Source: Arsenicicoccus piscis
GTDB taxonomy: Bacteria; Actinomycetota; Actinomycetes; Actinomycetales; Dermatophilaceae
Direction of reading: 5' to 3'
DNA length: 64,000 bases
Assembly (NCBI RefSeq): GCF_022568835.1
Contig: NZ_JAKZHV010000003.1
Location: 124,001 to 188,000, forward strand
Shown here in pieces: positions 37,438 to 46,126 of this stretch; position 1 is the stretch's first letter; each line of letters opens with the position of its first letter. The notes under the pieces are model-generated. The model was not told where the DNA came from. It did no database searches and worked only from the letters and a program-made list of their open reading frames with translations. A program made the translations under genes and the position numbers.

Positions 37438-38315
37438 GTGCCATCGGCGTTCGTGACCTCACCCGGGTGCGGCGCGAGTCCCCCGAGTCCGTAGACCGTG
37501 CCTGGGCGGAGCGGGGCCGCCGCACCCTTGGCACGGGGCAGCTGCTCGTCGTCGCGGCCGACCACCCGGCCCGGGGCGCGCTCGGGGTGCGCCAGGACGC
37601 GATGGCGATGGCGTCGCGGAGCGACCTGCTCGAGCGGATGGCCGTCGCCCTCTCGCGGCCCGGCGTGGACGGCGTGCTCGGCACGGCCGACATCCTCGAG
37701 GACCTGCTCCTGATGGGGCTGCTGGAGGACAAGCTCGTCTTCGGCTCGATGAATCGTGGTGGCCTGCAAGGCGCTTCGTTCGAGCTGGACGACCGCTTCA
37801 CGGGCTACGACCCCGACCAGATCGTCGCCAAGGGGCTCGACGGGGGCAAGATGCTCACCCGCATCGGGCTCGACGACGACGGCACCGCCGAGACGCTGGA
37901 GGCGTCGGCGCAGGCGATCAGCGCGCTCAACGACGCCCGGCTGGTCGCGATGTGCGAGCCGTTCTGGTCGGTGCGGTCAGGGTCGGGCCGGGTCGCGAAC
38001 CTGCTCGACCCGGACTCGGTGATCAAGTCGATCCACGTGGCCGCCGGGCTCGGCAGCTCGAGCGCCTACACCTGGCTGAAGCTGCCCGTCGTCGAGGAGA
38101 TGGAGCGCGTCCTCGACGCCACCACCTTGCCGTGCCTGCTCCTCGGCGGTGACCCCCGGGTCAGCCCCGAGGAGACCTACGCCTCGTGGGGTGCGGCGCT
38201 GGCCGCCCCCGCAGCCGCCGGGCTCGTCGTCGGGCGCGCCCTGCTCTACCCGCAGGACGGGGACGTCGCCGCAGCGGTCGACGTCGCCGCCGACCTCGTG
38301 CGAAGGAGTCGCTGA
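37434..38315 (+). CDS. Cgl0159-type (beta/alpha)8 aldolase, probable IolJ function
   Basis: A 293-residue TIM barrel related to class I aldolases (DeoC/LacD type) and known as Cgl0159 family in corynebacterial inositol clusters. LVVAADHPARG near the N-terminus and CEPFWSVRSG, HVAAGLGSSSAYTWLKLPV and LLLGGDPR are visible, the latter two around likely active-site residues. Its place between iolC and iolB fits the aldol cleavage of 6-phospho-5-dehydro-2-deoxygluconate to malonate semialdehyde and dihydroxyacetone phosphate, since no other iolJ is in the island. Function inferred. Confidence 0.85.
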   Translation: MSAIGVRDLTRVRRESPESVDRAWAERGRRTLGTGQLLVVAADHPARGALGVRQDAMAMASRSDLLERMAVALSRPGVDGVLGTADILEDLLLMGLLEDKLVFGSMNRGGLQGASFELDDRFTGYDPDQIVAKGLDGGKMLTRIGLDDDGTAETLEASAQAISALNDARLVAMCEPFWSVRSGSGRVANLLDPDSVIKSIHVAAGLGSSSAYTWLKLPVVEEMERVLDATTLPCLLLGGDPRVSPEETYASWGAALAAPAAAGLVVGRALLYPQDGDVAAAVDVAADLVRRSR

Positions 38316-39196
38316 TGAACGACTGGATCAAGCCCGCCGGGTCCACCGGTGACGACGACTACGACGTCCGCATCACGCCGGGCGAGACGGCCGGCTGGGC
38401 GCACACCGGGCTGCTCGTGACCGACCTCGACGCGGGGGAGAGCCGCACCGTCGCCACGGGTGACTGCGAGTGGATCGTGCTGCCGCTCAGCGGTGCAGAC
38501 CTCACGGTCCGCTCCGGCGACGACGAGGTCACCCTCGGCGGCCGGGCCAGCGTCTTCGACGGGGCCACCGACATCGCCTACGTCGGGCGGGACAGCGAGT
38601 TCACCATCACGGCGACCTCCCCGGTGCGCGTCGCGCTGCCGTCGGCCAAGGCCGCGACCGCGAAGCCGTTCGCGGTAGTGCGGGCCGCCGACGTGCCGGT
38701 CGAGATGCGCGGCGCCGGCTCCTGCTCGCGCCAGGTGCAGAACTTCGGCACCCCCGACACGCTCGACGCCGACTCGATCATCGCGTGCGAGGTCATCACC
38801 CCCGCCGGCAACTGGTCGTCCTACCCGCCGCACAAGCACGACGTCGACCGGCCGGGCGAGGAGACCAGCCTCGAGGAGATCTACTACTTCGAGGTGCGCA
38901 CCCAGCCGGGCGGCGCCGGCACCGACCCGGTCGCGTGGCAGGCCGCCTACGGCACCGAGGACCGACCGCTGGAGATCAACACCGCCGTCCGCCCTGGCGA
39001 CACGGTGCTGATCCCGCACGGTTGGCACGGACCGTCGATGGCCGCCCCGGGCTACGACCTGTACTACCTCAACGTCATGGCCGGTCCGGGCGACGAGCGG
39101 ATCTGGCTGATCTGCGACGACCCCGCCCACACCTGGGTGCGCAGCACCTGGGAGGACCAGCCCGTCGACGCTCGACTTCCCTTCCCCGCCAAGTGA
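38315..39196 (+). CDS. iolB: 5-Deoxy-glucuronate isomerase
   Basis: A 293-residue double-cupin isomerase converting 5-deoxyglucuronate to 5-dehydro-2-deoxygluconate. Metal-site motif SSYPPHKHDVDRPGEETSLE and the later IPHGWHGPSMAAPGYDLYYL and NVMAGP are all present. Start ATG overlaps the stop of the aldolase gene by one base; AAGGAG precedes it. Confidence 0.96.
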   Translation: MNDWIKPAGSTGDDDYDVRITPGETAGWAHTGLLVTDLDAGESRTVATGDCEWIVLPLSGADLTVRSGDDEVTLGGRASVFDGATDIAYVGRDSEFTITATSPVRVALPSAKAATAKPFAVVRAADVPVEMRGAGSCSRQVQNFGTPDTLDADSIIACEVITPAGNWSSYPPHKHDVDRPGEETSLEEIYYFEVRTQPGGAGTDPVAWQAAYGTEDRPLEINTAVRPGDTVLIPHGWHGPSMAAPGYDLYYLNVMAGPGDERIWLICDDPAHTWVRSTWEDQPVDARLPFPAK

Positions 39197-39250
39197 TCTC
39201 GCCCGTCCCACCTTCGACCCACCTCGCCCACCTCTGAAAGGCACACCGAC

Positions 39251-40756
39251 GTGAGCACACCCACCCGCATCACCCACCTGATCGGCCACACCTCGTGGGA
39301 CGGCACCGCCGAGCGCACGAGCGAGGTCTACAACCCTGCGACCGGTGAGGTCACCGGCACCCTCGACCTCGCGAGCAAGGAGCTCGTCGACGAGGTCGTC
39401 GCGAAAGCCGCTGCCGCGCAGAAGGAGTGGGGCCAGACCTCCATCGCCAAGCGCACCCGCATCCTGTTCGCGTTCCGTGAGCTGCTCGAGGCGCGCAAGG
39501 GCGAGATCGCCAAGACCATCGTCGCCGAGCACGGCAAGACCTACCCCGACGCGGTCGGCGAGATCAACCGCGGTCTCGAGGTCGCCGAATTCGCTTGCGG
39601 CATCGGCACTCTCCTCAAGGGCGGCTTCTCCGAGAACGTCTCGACCAACATCGACGCGTACTCCATCCTGCAGCCGCTCGGCGTCGTCGGCGTCATCAGC
39701 CCCTTCAACTTCCCCGCGATGGTGCCGCTGTGGTTCGTGCCCGTCGCCATCGCGACCGGCAACGCCGTCGTCATCAAGCCGTCCGAGAAGGACCCGACCG
39801 CCGTCAACCTGATCGCCGACCTGTGGCGCGAGGCGGGCCTGCCCGACCACGTCATGAACGTCGTGCACGGCGACAAGGAGGCCGTCGACGCCCTCCTCGA
39901 CAACCCCGAGGTCAAGTCGATCTCGTTCGTCGGCTCCACCCCGATCGCCCGCTACGTCTACGAGCGCGGCGTCACCGCCGGCAAGCGGGTGCAGGCCCTC
40001 GGTGGCGCGAAGAACCACATGCTCGTCCTCCCCGACGCCGACCTCGACCTCGCCGCCGACGCGGCCGTCAACGCCGGCTTCGGCGCGGCCGGCGAGCGCT
40101 GCATGGCCATCTCCGCCCTGCTCGTGGTCGACTCCGTCGCCGACGAGCTGGTCGCCAAGATCAAGGAGCGGATGGCCACGCTCACCACTGGCGAGGGCAA
40201 CGTCGACGGGGTGGACATGGGCCCCCTCGTCACGAAGGCCCACCTGGAGAAGGTGACCGGCTACGTCGACGCCGGCGAGTCCGAGGGCGCCGACCTGGTC
40301 GTCGACGGCCGCGGCCAGGAGTGGGTCGGTGGCACCAAGGACGGCTTCTTCCTGCTGCCCACCCTGTTCGACAAGGTCGACCCGCAGATGTCGATCTACC
40401 GCGACGAGATCTTCGGCCCGGTGCTGTCGGTCGTCCGCGTCAAGACCTACGACGAGGGCCTGCAGCTGATCAACGACAACCCGTTCGGCAACGGCACCAC
40501 GATCTTCACCAACGACGGCGGCGCCGCCCGGCGCTTCCAGAACGAGGTGCAGGTCGGCATGGTCGGCATCAACGTCCCGATCCCGACCCCCATGGCCTAC
40601 TACTCGTTCGGCGGCTGGAAGAACTCGCTCTTCGGCGACACCCACGCCCATGGCATGGAGGGCGTGCACTTCTTCACCAAGACCAAGGCCGTCACCGCCC
40701 GCTGGCTCGACCCCTCGCACGGCGGCCTCAACCTGGGCTTCCCCCAGAACGACTGA
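39251..40756 (+). CDS. iolA: CoA-acylating methylmalonate/malonate-semialdehyde dehydrogenase
   Basis: A 501-residue aldehyde dehydrogenase that turns malonate semialdehyde and CoA into acetyl-CoA, CO2 and NADH. The catalytic C284 is in GAAGERCMAISA; GVVGVISPFNFPAMVPLW and FVGSTPIARYVY are typical of MmsA/IolA. GTG start after GAAAGG. It closes the iolC-J-B-A operon and is followed by the interrupted terminator at 40766-42308. Confidence 0.96.
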   Translation: MSTPTRITHLIGHTSWDGTAERTSEVYNPATGEVTGTLDLASKELVDEVVAKAAAAQKEWGQTSIAKRTRILFAFRELLEARKGEIAKTIVAEHGKTYPDAVGEINRGLEVAEFACGIGTLLKGGFSENVSTNIDAYSILQPLGVVGVISPFNFPAMVPLWFVPVAIATGNAVVIKPSEKDPTAVNLIADLWREAGLPDHVMNVVHGDKEAVDALLDNPEVKSISFVGSTPIARYVYERGVTAGKRVQALGGAKNHMLVLPDADLDLAADAAVNAGFGAAGERCMAISALLVVDSVADELVAKIKERMATLTTGEGNVDGVDMGPLVTKAHLEKVTGYVDAGESEGADLVVDGRGQEWVGGTKDGFFLLPTLFDKVDPQMSIYRDEIFGPVLSVVRVKTYDEGLQLINDNPFGNGTTIFTNDGGAARRFQNEVQVGMVGINVPIPTPMAYYSFGGWKNSLFGDTHAHGMEGVHFFTKTKAVTARWLDPSHGGLNLGFPQND

Positions 40757-40787
40757 CCCGTAGAGCCACTCGGCCGGGCCGCTCCCT

Positions 40788-40795
40788 CTGGGCGG
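40788..40795. repeat. Target site duplication, left copy
   Basis: CTGGGCGG, repeated exactly at 42288-42295 on the other side of the IS. Eight bp is the usual duplication of IS256-family elements. Confidence 0.93.
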
Positions 40796-42287
40796 GGGAC
40801 TGTCGCAGGAACGGTGTAAGCGGCCCGTTGCCCGGTAGGGCAGGAAGGGGCCGATGATGGCCGAGACACTGGTGGGCGTGAGCCCGACCGAACCGCAGAT
40901 GCAGGACCCGCAGGAGCCGGGACTGGACGCCGTCGCCGACAGCGAGGACGCGACTTCGCCTGACGAGCCGGCGCAGCCGGTGGCGCCGGTGTCGGGGCGT
41001 GCTGCGTCGAAGCAGGACCTGGCCGCGTTGCAGCGTCTGGTCCGTCAGGCCCAGGAGGACGGCGTCGCGTTGACCGGCCCGGACGGGCTGTTGAAGATGC
41101 TGACCAAGACGGTGATCGAGGTCGCCTTGGATGAGGAGATGTCCTCCCACCTGGGGTACGACAAGCACGCCGTCGAAGGACGCGGGAGCGGGAACTCGCG
41201 CAACGGGGTCCGCTCGAAGACCGTGATCACCGACAACGCGGGCCCGGTCGAGATCGACGTGCCGCGAGACCGGGCGGGCACGTTCGAGCCGCAGCTGGTG
41301 AAGAAGCGTCAGCGCCGGTTGACGGACCTGGACGCGATGGTGCTGTCGTTGTACGCCAAGGGCCTGACGACCGGGGAGATCTCTGCTCACCTGGGCGAGG
41401 TATACGGGGCGTCGGTGTCCAAGGACACGATCAGCCGGATCACCGACCGGGTGGTCGAGGAGATGCAGGCCTGGTGGGCGCGGCCGTTGGAGAAGGTCTA
41501 CGCCGCGATCTTCATCGATGCGATCGTCGTGAAGGTCCGTGACGGACAGGTCCGTAACCGGCCGTTCTACGCCGCGATCGGCGTGGACCTGGACGGGCAC
41601 AAGGACGTGCTGGGGATGTGGGCCGGGGACGGTGACGGGGAGTCCGCGAAGTACTGGCTCGCGGTGCTGACCGAGCTGCGCAACCGGGGCGTCAAGGACG
41701 TGTTCTTCGTCGTGTGCGACGGGCTCAAGGGCCTGCCGGACAGCGTGAGCGCGGCGTTCCCGCAGGCCATCGTGCAGACGTGCATCATCCACCTGATCCG
41801 TAACACCTTCCGGTACGCGAGCAGGAAGTACTGGGACCAGATCGCCAAGGACCTCAAGCCGATCTACACCGCACCGACCCCCGCGGCGGCGCGGGAGCGG
41901 TACGAGGAGTTCGCCGCGAAGTGGGGCAAGGCCTACCCGGCGATCACGACGCTGTGGGACAACGCCTGGGAGGACTTCATCCCGTTCCTGGACTACGACG
42001 TCGAGATCCGCCGGGTGATCTGCTCGACGAACGCGATCGAGAGCCTGAACGCCCGCTACCGGCGCGCCGTCCGCGCGCGTGGGCACTTCCCGAACGAGCA
42101 GGCCGCGCTGAAGGTGCTGTACCTCGTCACGAGGAGCCTGGACCCCAAGGGCACCGGTCAGACACGATGGGTCACACGCTGGAAGCCCGCGCTGAACGCG
42201 TTCGCCATCACCTTCGCCGACCGCATGCCGGCCGCCGAGGACCGCTGAAAATGAAACCGCCGCTTACACCGTTCATCGGACAGTCCC
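40796..42287 (+). mobile_element. IS256-family insertion sequence, complete
   Basis: A 1492-bp element. Left end 40796-40824 and right end 42259-42287 are 29-bp terminal inverted repeats matching at 26 positions (GGGACTGTC then GAACGGTGTAAGCGGC shared). One transposase gene fills it. Flanked by perfect 8-bp duplications (40788-40795, 42288-42295). The exact ends and intact gene suggest a recent insertion. Confidence 0.95.
40854..42248 (+). CDS. IS256 family transposase
   Basis: A 464-residue DDE transposase of the mutator type. First Asp in IFIDAIVVKVRDG, second in FFVVCDGLKGLPD, Glu in CSTNAIESLNARYRRAVR, with CIIHLIRNT between. MLTKTVIEVALDEEMSSHLGY and RNGVRSKTV are family landmarks. Tandem ATG start (40854, 40857). 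Full length with no frameshift, so probably active. Confidence 0.96.
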   Translation: MMAETLVGVSPTEPQMQDPQEPGLDAVADSEDATSPDEPAQPVAPVSGRAASKQDLAALQRLVRQAQEDGVALTGPDGLLKMLTKTVIEVALDEEMSSHLGYDKHAVEGRGSGNSRNGVRSKTVITDNAGPVEIDVPRDRAGTFEPQLVKKRQRRLTDLDAMVLSLYAKGLTTGEISAHLGEVYGASVSKDTISRITDRVVEEMQAWWARPLEKVYAAIFIDAIVVKVRDGQVRNRPFYAAIGVDLDGHKDVLGMWAGDGDGESAKYWLAVLTELRNRGVKDVFFVVCDGLKGLPDSVSAAFPQAIVQTCIIHLIRNTFRYASRKYWDQIAKDLKPIYTAPTPAAARERYEEFAAKWGKAYPAITTLWDNAWEDFIPFLDYDVEIRRVICSTNAIESLNARYRRAVRARGHFPNEQAALKVLYLVTRSLDPKGTGQTRWVTRWKPALNAFAITFADRMPAAEDR

Positions 42288-42548
42288 CTGGGCGGCCCGG
42301 CCGAGTGGTTGTCCTCGCCTGGCGAGGGCGGCGGGGCGATGGGTGCCGGTTTCTACGGGCGTGGCTGCCCTGGTGCTGTGGTGGGTGGGGCTGGTGGTGT
42401 TGGAGGGGTCTACGGGGTGGCGCTTGGGGTGTGAGTACGCGCAGGAACTCGGGTGGCGCCTAGGAAGCCGTGGTTTGCCGGGGCCCGGACCCTGCGCGTG
42501 ACACGGGTTCGGCGGCGGATTACGGGTTCGTGCGCGGCGCCGCGGGGG

Positions 42549-42782
42549 TCAGCGCTGCTCGTCGGAGCGGGCGGTGAGGAACAGCGTGGTGAAGGTGATG
42601 ACGCCCAGGGCCCAGACCGGCTGGTTCAGGTTGGCGGCGACGTCGCCGCCCTGGACGAACGTGGTGGCCACCGAGGCGACGAGGGCGATGGCCCAGGTGA
42701 GCAGGACGGCCCAGGCGAGGCGGGTCTTGGCGTCGGCGGTCAGGGAGAGGGTGGCGGTGCGGGTGGTGGCCTTGGCGGACAT
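42549..42782 (-). CDS. Small two-segment membrane protein
   Basis: A 77-residue protein starting MSAKATTRTATLSLTADAK at 42782 with AAGGAGA upstream. Two hydrophobic segments are visible (LAWAVLLTWAIALVASVATT and VWALGVITFTTLFLTA). No family recognised. It lies between the IS and the iolE-like promoter on the opposite strand; relation to inositol use is unknown. About 240 bp between the IS and this gene (42309-42548) hold nothing I can identify. Confidence 0.7.
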   Translation of the reverse strand: MSAKATTRTATLSLTADAKTRLAWAVLLTWAIALVASVATTFVQGGDVAANLNQPVWALGVITFTTLFLTARSDEQR

Positions 42783-43109
42783 CTGCGTCTCCTTCGTTCT
42801 TCCGAATTCTCCCGGACCTTCCGCCGGCCCTGGTGGCCGGCTCGTTGAGACCACTCTGCTCCCGCGCCGTCTCATCGCAGATCAGTCGTGCGACGGATCT
42901 TTGCGGCTCCCCCGCCAGGAGGAGGTCGGCGGCACGTGACGGCGAGGCTCGATCGACCGGAGAGCGCGGACCCCGGCCCGAAGGGGCCGTGGGGGGCCTG
43001 GCGGGAGGCGCGAGCGTGCGAGTGCCGGATGGTAGGCCCCGCAGGGCCGGGGCCCGCGCGACGCGACCGGCTCGCAACGCACCCGGCCGACACCACGGGC
43101 TTTGACCTA
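42783..43109. other. Divergent intergenic region, no gene seen
   Basis: About 330 bp between the small membrane protein and the iolE-like promoter. It is GC-rich, with short hairpins (for example CGGCCCGAAGGGGCCG near 42976) but no supported coding frame. A promoter for the minus-strand gene must lie here; I cannot place it. Confidence 0.5.
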
Positions 43110-43138
43110 TTGACAGGACATATTCGACTTACTAGCGT
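43110..43138 (+). promoter_or_regulatory. Promoter of the iolE-like operon
   Basis: -35 TTGACA (43110-43115), 17-bp spacer, -10-like TAGCGT (43133-43138). The ATGTnnnnACAA operator seen at the other three promoters is not present upstream, though GGACATATT lies in the spacer. Confidence 0.65.
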
Positions 43139-43203
43139 TGAGCGCGGCGCCTCGGCGCCTCCTGTCACCGCAGACATCGGGCCGCCCCCGGAGAGGAATC
43201 CCC

Positions 43204-44163
43204 ATGGCCGACAACGCCGCCGCCACCTTGACCGTCGACAAGTCGCGCAACACCGACGACGAGCGCTACAGCAAGCTGACCATCGGCGTGTGTCCGGACC
43301 AGTGGGGGGTGTGGTTCCCGGGGGACCCGGTGCAGGTGCCGTGGCGGACGGCGCTGAGGGAGATGCAGCAGGCGGGGTTCTCGGTGATGGAGACCGGCCC
43401 GTTCGGCTACTTCCCGACCGACCCGAAGCAGCTCAAGGACGTGATGGACGAGCACGGTTTCCGGGTCGTGGCCGGCACCGGCTGGGGCATCCTGCACAAG
43501 GCGGAGGCGTGGGCCGAGACCGAGGCGTTCTTCCGTCGGATCGGTGAGACGCACGCGGCTGTCGGCGCCGAGTACGTCGTGCACCTGCCCCCGATGTTCC
43601 GCGACGAGAAGTCCGGCGAGTACACCGACGACCGGGTGCTGTCGACGGAGGCGTGGAATCTCTACATCAAGAACGCCGACAAGCTCGGCCGGATCATGAA
43701 GCAGGACTACGGCCTGACGATGGTCCTGCACCCGCACGGCGACTCGCACATCGAGACCCCGCAGGACATCGACCGGATCTTCCAGGCGACCGACCCCGAC
43801 TACGTCGGCTTCTGTCTCGACACCGGCCACATCGTCTACGGCGACGGCGACCCGATGGAGCTATGTCGCAAGTACCCCGAGCGGATCTCCTACGTGCACA
43901 TCAAGGCGATGGACCCGGGGCTGGTCAAGCAGGCGCACGACGAGGACTGGCCGTTCGTGAAGGCGGTCAAGGCCGGCTGCTCCGTAGCCCCGCCGGCCGG
44001 CCTTCCCGACATGCACGACCTCATCGAGGCGCTCGCGGACCTCGACAAGGAGCTCTACGTGGTGTGCGAGCAGGACATGTACGGCTGCCCGAAGGACGCG
44101 CCGCTGCCCATCGCCATCCAGACTCGAGAGTTCCTGGCGAGCCAGGGTCTCGGCCTCGCCTGA
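43204..44163 (+). CDS. TIM barrel protein, probable inosose dehydratase (IolE-like)
   Basis: A 319-residue xylose-isomerase-like TIM barrel. GVCPDQWGVWFPGDP and ETGPFGYFPTDPKQLKDVM resemble the opening of inosose dehydratases; metal-type residues lie in MVLHPHGDSHIET, VGFCLDTGHIVYGDGD and YVVCEQDMYG. The island needs an enzyme for 2-keto-myo-inositol dehydration and this is the best candidate, directly upstream of iolG and IolH-type genes. It could instead be an isomerase of this fold. ATG at 43204 after GAGAGGA. Confidence 0.8.
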   Translation: MADNAAATLTVDKSRNTDDERYSKLTIGVCPDQWGVWFPGDPVQVPWRTALREMQQAGFSVMETGPFGYFPTDPKQLKDVMDEHGFRVVAGTGWGILHKAEAWAETEAFFRRIGETHAAVGAEYVVHLPPMFRDEKSGEYTDDRVLSTEAWNLYIKNADKLGRIMKQDYGLTMVLHPHGDSHIETPQDIDRIFQATDPDYVGFCLDTGHIVYGDGDPMELCRKYPERISYVHIKAMDPGLVKQAHDEDWPFVKAVKAGCSVAPPAGLPDMHDLIEALADLDKELYVVCEQDMYGCPKDAPLPIAIQTREFLASQGLGLA

Positions 44164-44200
44164 CGTCGCCTGAACGCGTTCTACCGCAAAGGAACTCACC

Positions 44201-45205
44201 ATGACTGTACGCATCGGCATGATCGGCCCCGGCGGCATGGGCCAGGCGCACCTCGACCGGATCCGCACCGTGATCGCCGGCGGCGAGCTCGTCGGCGTCA
44301 GCGACATCGACCCGGGCAACGCGAAGAGGGTCGCCGAGAAGTACGGCGTCACGGCCTTCGACTCCTCGGCCGACCTGATCAACGATCCCGACGTCGACGC
44401 CGTGATGATCTGCAGCTACGGCCCGGCGCACGAGGCGGACGTGATCGCCAGCATCAAGGCGGGCAAGCGCGTCTTCTGCGAGAAGCCGCTCGCGCCGACG
44501 GCGGACGCGTGCGAGCGGATCATGGCCGCCGAGCAGGAGGCCGGACGCAAGTTGGTGACGGTCGGCTTCATGCGCCGCTTCGACGAGTCCTACCGGCAGA
44601 TGAAGGCCATCCTCGACAGCGGCGAGATCGGTGAGGCCCTGATGGTCCACTGCGCCCACCGCAACCCGACCGTGCCCGAGCACTACACCTGGGACGCGGC
44701 GATCAACGACACCGCGATCCACGAGATCGACACGATGCGCTGGCTGCTCGGCGAAGAGTTCGTGTCGGCGCGAGTCGACAAGCCCAAAAAGACGTCTCAG
44801 CGGTTCGAGCACCTGCAGGACCCGCTCGTCCTGGTCCTCACGACGCAGTCCGGCACGCGGGTGGACGACGAGGTGTTCGTCAACTGCCAGTACGGCTACG
44901 ACATCCGGTGCGAGCTCGTGGGGGAGACGGGTGTCGTGTCGCTCGGCGACCAGAACCAGGTGGTCCGGCGTGACTCGGTCGGGCAGCACAACAAGATCAC
45001 GATGGACCACAACGAGCGCTTCTGGGGCGCGTTCGTCGCCGAGGTCCAGCAGTGGCTTGACGCCGTCGCGCGCGACGAGCACACCGGGCCGTCGGCGTGG
45101 GACGGCTACGCCGCCGCGTGCGTCTGCGACGCCGGCGTCAGGGCGCTGAGTGCCGACGGTGTCGTGGCCGTCGAGATGATGGACAAGCCCGCGCTCTACG
45201 CCTGA
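44201..45205 (+). CDS. iolG: Inositol 2-dehydrogenase (IolG), Gfo/Idh/MocA family
   Basis: A 334-residue NAD-dependent dehydrogenase. Rossmann motif [17 protein letters not shown], then [13 protein letters not shown] with the conserved EKP, and [18 protein letters not shown] with the catalytic Asp/His pair. Oxidises myo-inositol to scyllo-inosose. ATG at 44201 after AAAGGAA. A GAACGCGTTC dyad (44172-44181) lies just upstream. Confidence 0.88.
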   Translation: MTVRIGMIGPGGMGQAHLDRIRTVIAGGELVGVSDIDPGNAKRVAEKYGVTAFDSSADLINDPDVDAVMICSYGPAHEADVIASIKAGKRVFCEKPLAPTADACERIMAAEQEAGRKLVTVGFMRRFDESYRQMKAILDSGEIGEALMVHCAHRNPTVPEHYTWDAAINDTAIHEIDTMRWLLGEEFVSARVDKPKKTSQRFEHLQDPLVLVLTTQSGTRVDDEVFVNCQYGYDIRCELVGETGVVSLGDQNQVVRRDSVGQHNKITMDHNERFWGAFVAEVQQWLDAVARDEHTGPSAWDGYAAACVCDAGVRALSADGVVAVEMMDKPALYA

Positions 45206-45259
45206 GCGAGGCCGCCTGATCCCACCCGACACCGTCCGACCGCACGGAAGAAGCAGCCC

Positions 45260-46126
45260 ATGGTGAAGATCCTGCTCGACCCCTCCATGTACCACCCCCA
45301 CCTCAGCGTGGCCAAGGAGTGCCGCAAGGCCGCCGACCTGGGCTACGAATACATCGAGCTGTCACCGCGATTCGACTTCCACGAGTGGCACCACTACCCG
45401 AAGGTCGACGACGCCGAGATCGCCACGGTCAAGAAGGCCATGGCCGAGACCGGCGTGAAGATCTGGACCTTCAACCCGGTGTTCAACTGGGCCTCGCCGG
45501 ACGAGCAGGAGCGGCAGGCGCAGGTCCGCAACTTCCGCCGGCTGCTGCAGATCGCCGAGGAGCTGGAGGTGCCGCTGATCGCGACCGAGCTCTCCGGGGA
45601 CCCGAACGAGCCGCTCAAGAGCGAGCACCAGTTCTACCGCTCGATCGAGGAGCTGACCCCGGACTTCGAGAAGCGGGGGATCGAGTGCACCATCGAGGCG
45701 CACCCCTACGACTTCGTCGAGACGAACGAGCGCGCGGTCGGCATCGTGCGAGGCGTCAACAAGGCGTGGTTCAACTACGAGTTCTGCCTCCCGCACATGT
45801 TCCACCTGTCCGAGGGCAAGGGTGACCCTCGGGCGATGATGGAGTACGCCGGGCCGCGCCTCAAGCACCTGCACCTCGCCGACGTCTACAACCACCTCGC
45901 CAACGTGGGGAACCGCTACATCATCAACCCCCCTGGGGTCGACGCGCGGATCCACCAGCACAACGAGATCGGCAACGGTGAGGTCCCCTGGGACGACGTG
46001 TTCGGCTACCTTCGGGAGATCGACTACGACGGGCCGGTGTCGGTCTGCGTGTTCGGCTGGGAGGAAGACATGGACGCCATCCACGTGCGGATGCGGGAGC
46101 GGATCGAGCGGGAGCTCGGCGCGTGA
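45260..46126 (+). CDS. iolH: IolH-type sugar isomerase/epimerase-like protein
   Basis: A 288-residue TIM barrel matching IolH of inositol clusters: VKILLDPSMYHPHLSV opening, YEYIELSPRFDFHEWHHYPK, RGIECTIEAHPYDFVET, HLHLADVYNHLANVGNRYI. The role of IolH is still unclear in the family. It overlaps the next dehydrogenase by four bases (GTGA). Confidence 0.88.
   Translation: MVKILLDPSMYHPHLSVAKECRKAADLGYEYIELSPRFDFHEWHHYPKVDDAEIATVKKAMAETGVKIWTFNPVFNWASPDEQERQAQVRNFRRLLQIAEELEVPLIATELSGDPNEPLKSEHQFYRSIEELTPDFEKRGIECTIEAHPYDFVETNERAVGIVRGVNKAWFNYEFCLPHMFHLSEGKGDPRAMMEYAGPRLKHLHLADVYNHLANVGNRYIINPPGVDARIHQHNEIGNGEVPWDDVFGYLREIDYDGPVSVCVFGWEEDMDAIHVRMRERIERELGA

Larger units (their letters stand above)
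40766..42308 (+). terminator. iolA terminator split by an insertion sequence
   Basis: Left arm 40766-40782 (CCACTCGGCCGGGCCGC) and right arm 42292-42308 are perfect reverse complements over 17 bp. Between them sit the loop, one extra copy of the 8-bp duplication and the whole IS. Removing the IS and one copy of CTGGGCGG gives an intact hairpin with a 9-base loop. Confidence 0.9.

Noticed and set aside
42888-43547. Long plus-strand open frame across the region upstream of the iolE-like gene
   Set aside because: It crosses a good promoter and the start of the well-supported gene at 43204 in another frame; its peptide is Arg/Pro/Gly-rich as expected from a GC-rich shadow frame.
44172-44181. GAACGCGTTC dyad upstream of iolG as an extra LacI operator
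   Set aside because: It has a different centre from the GAACGTTC core at 34491-34531 and lies inside an operon; more likely chance.
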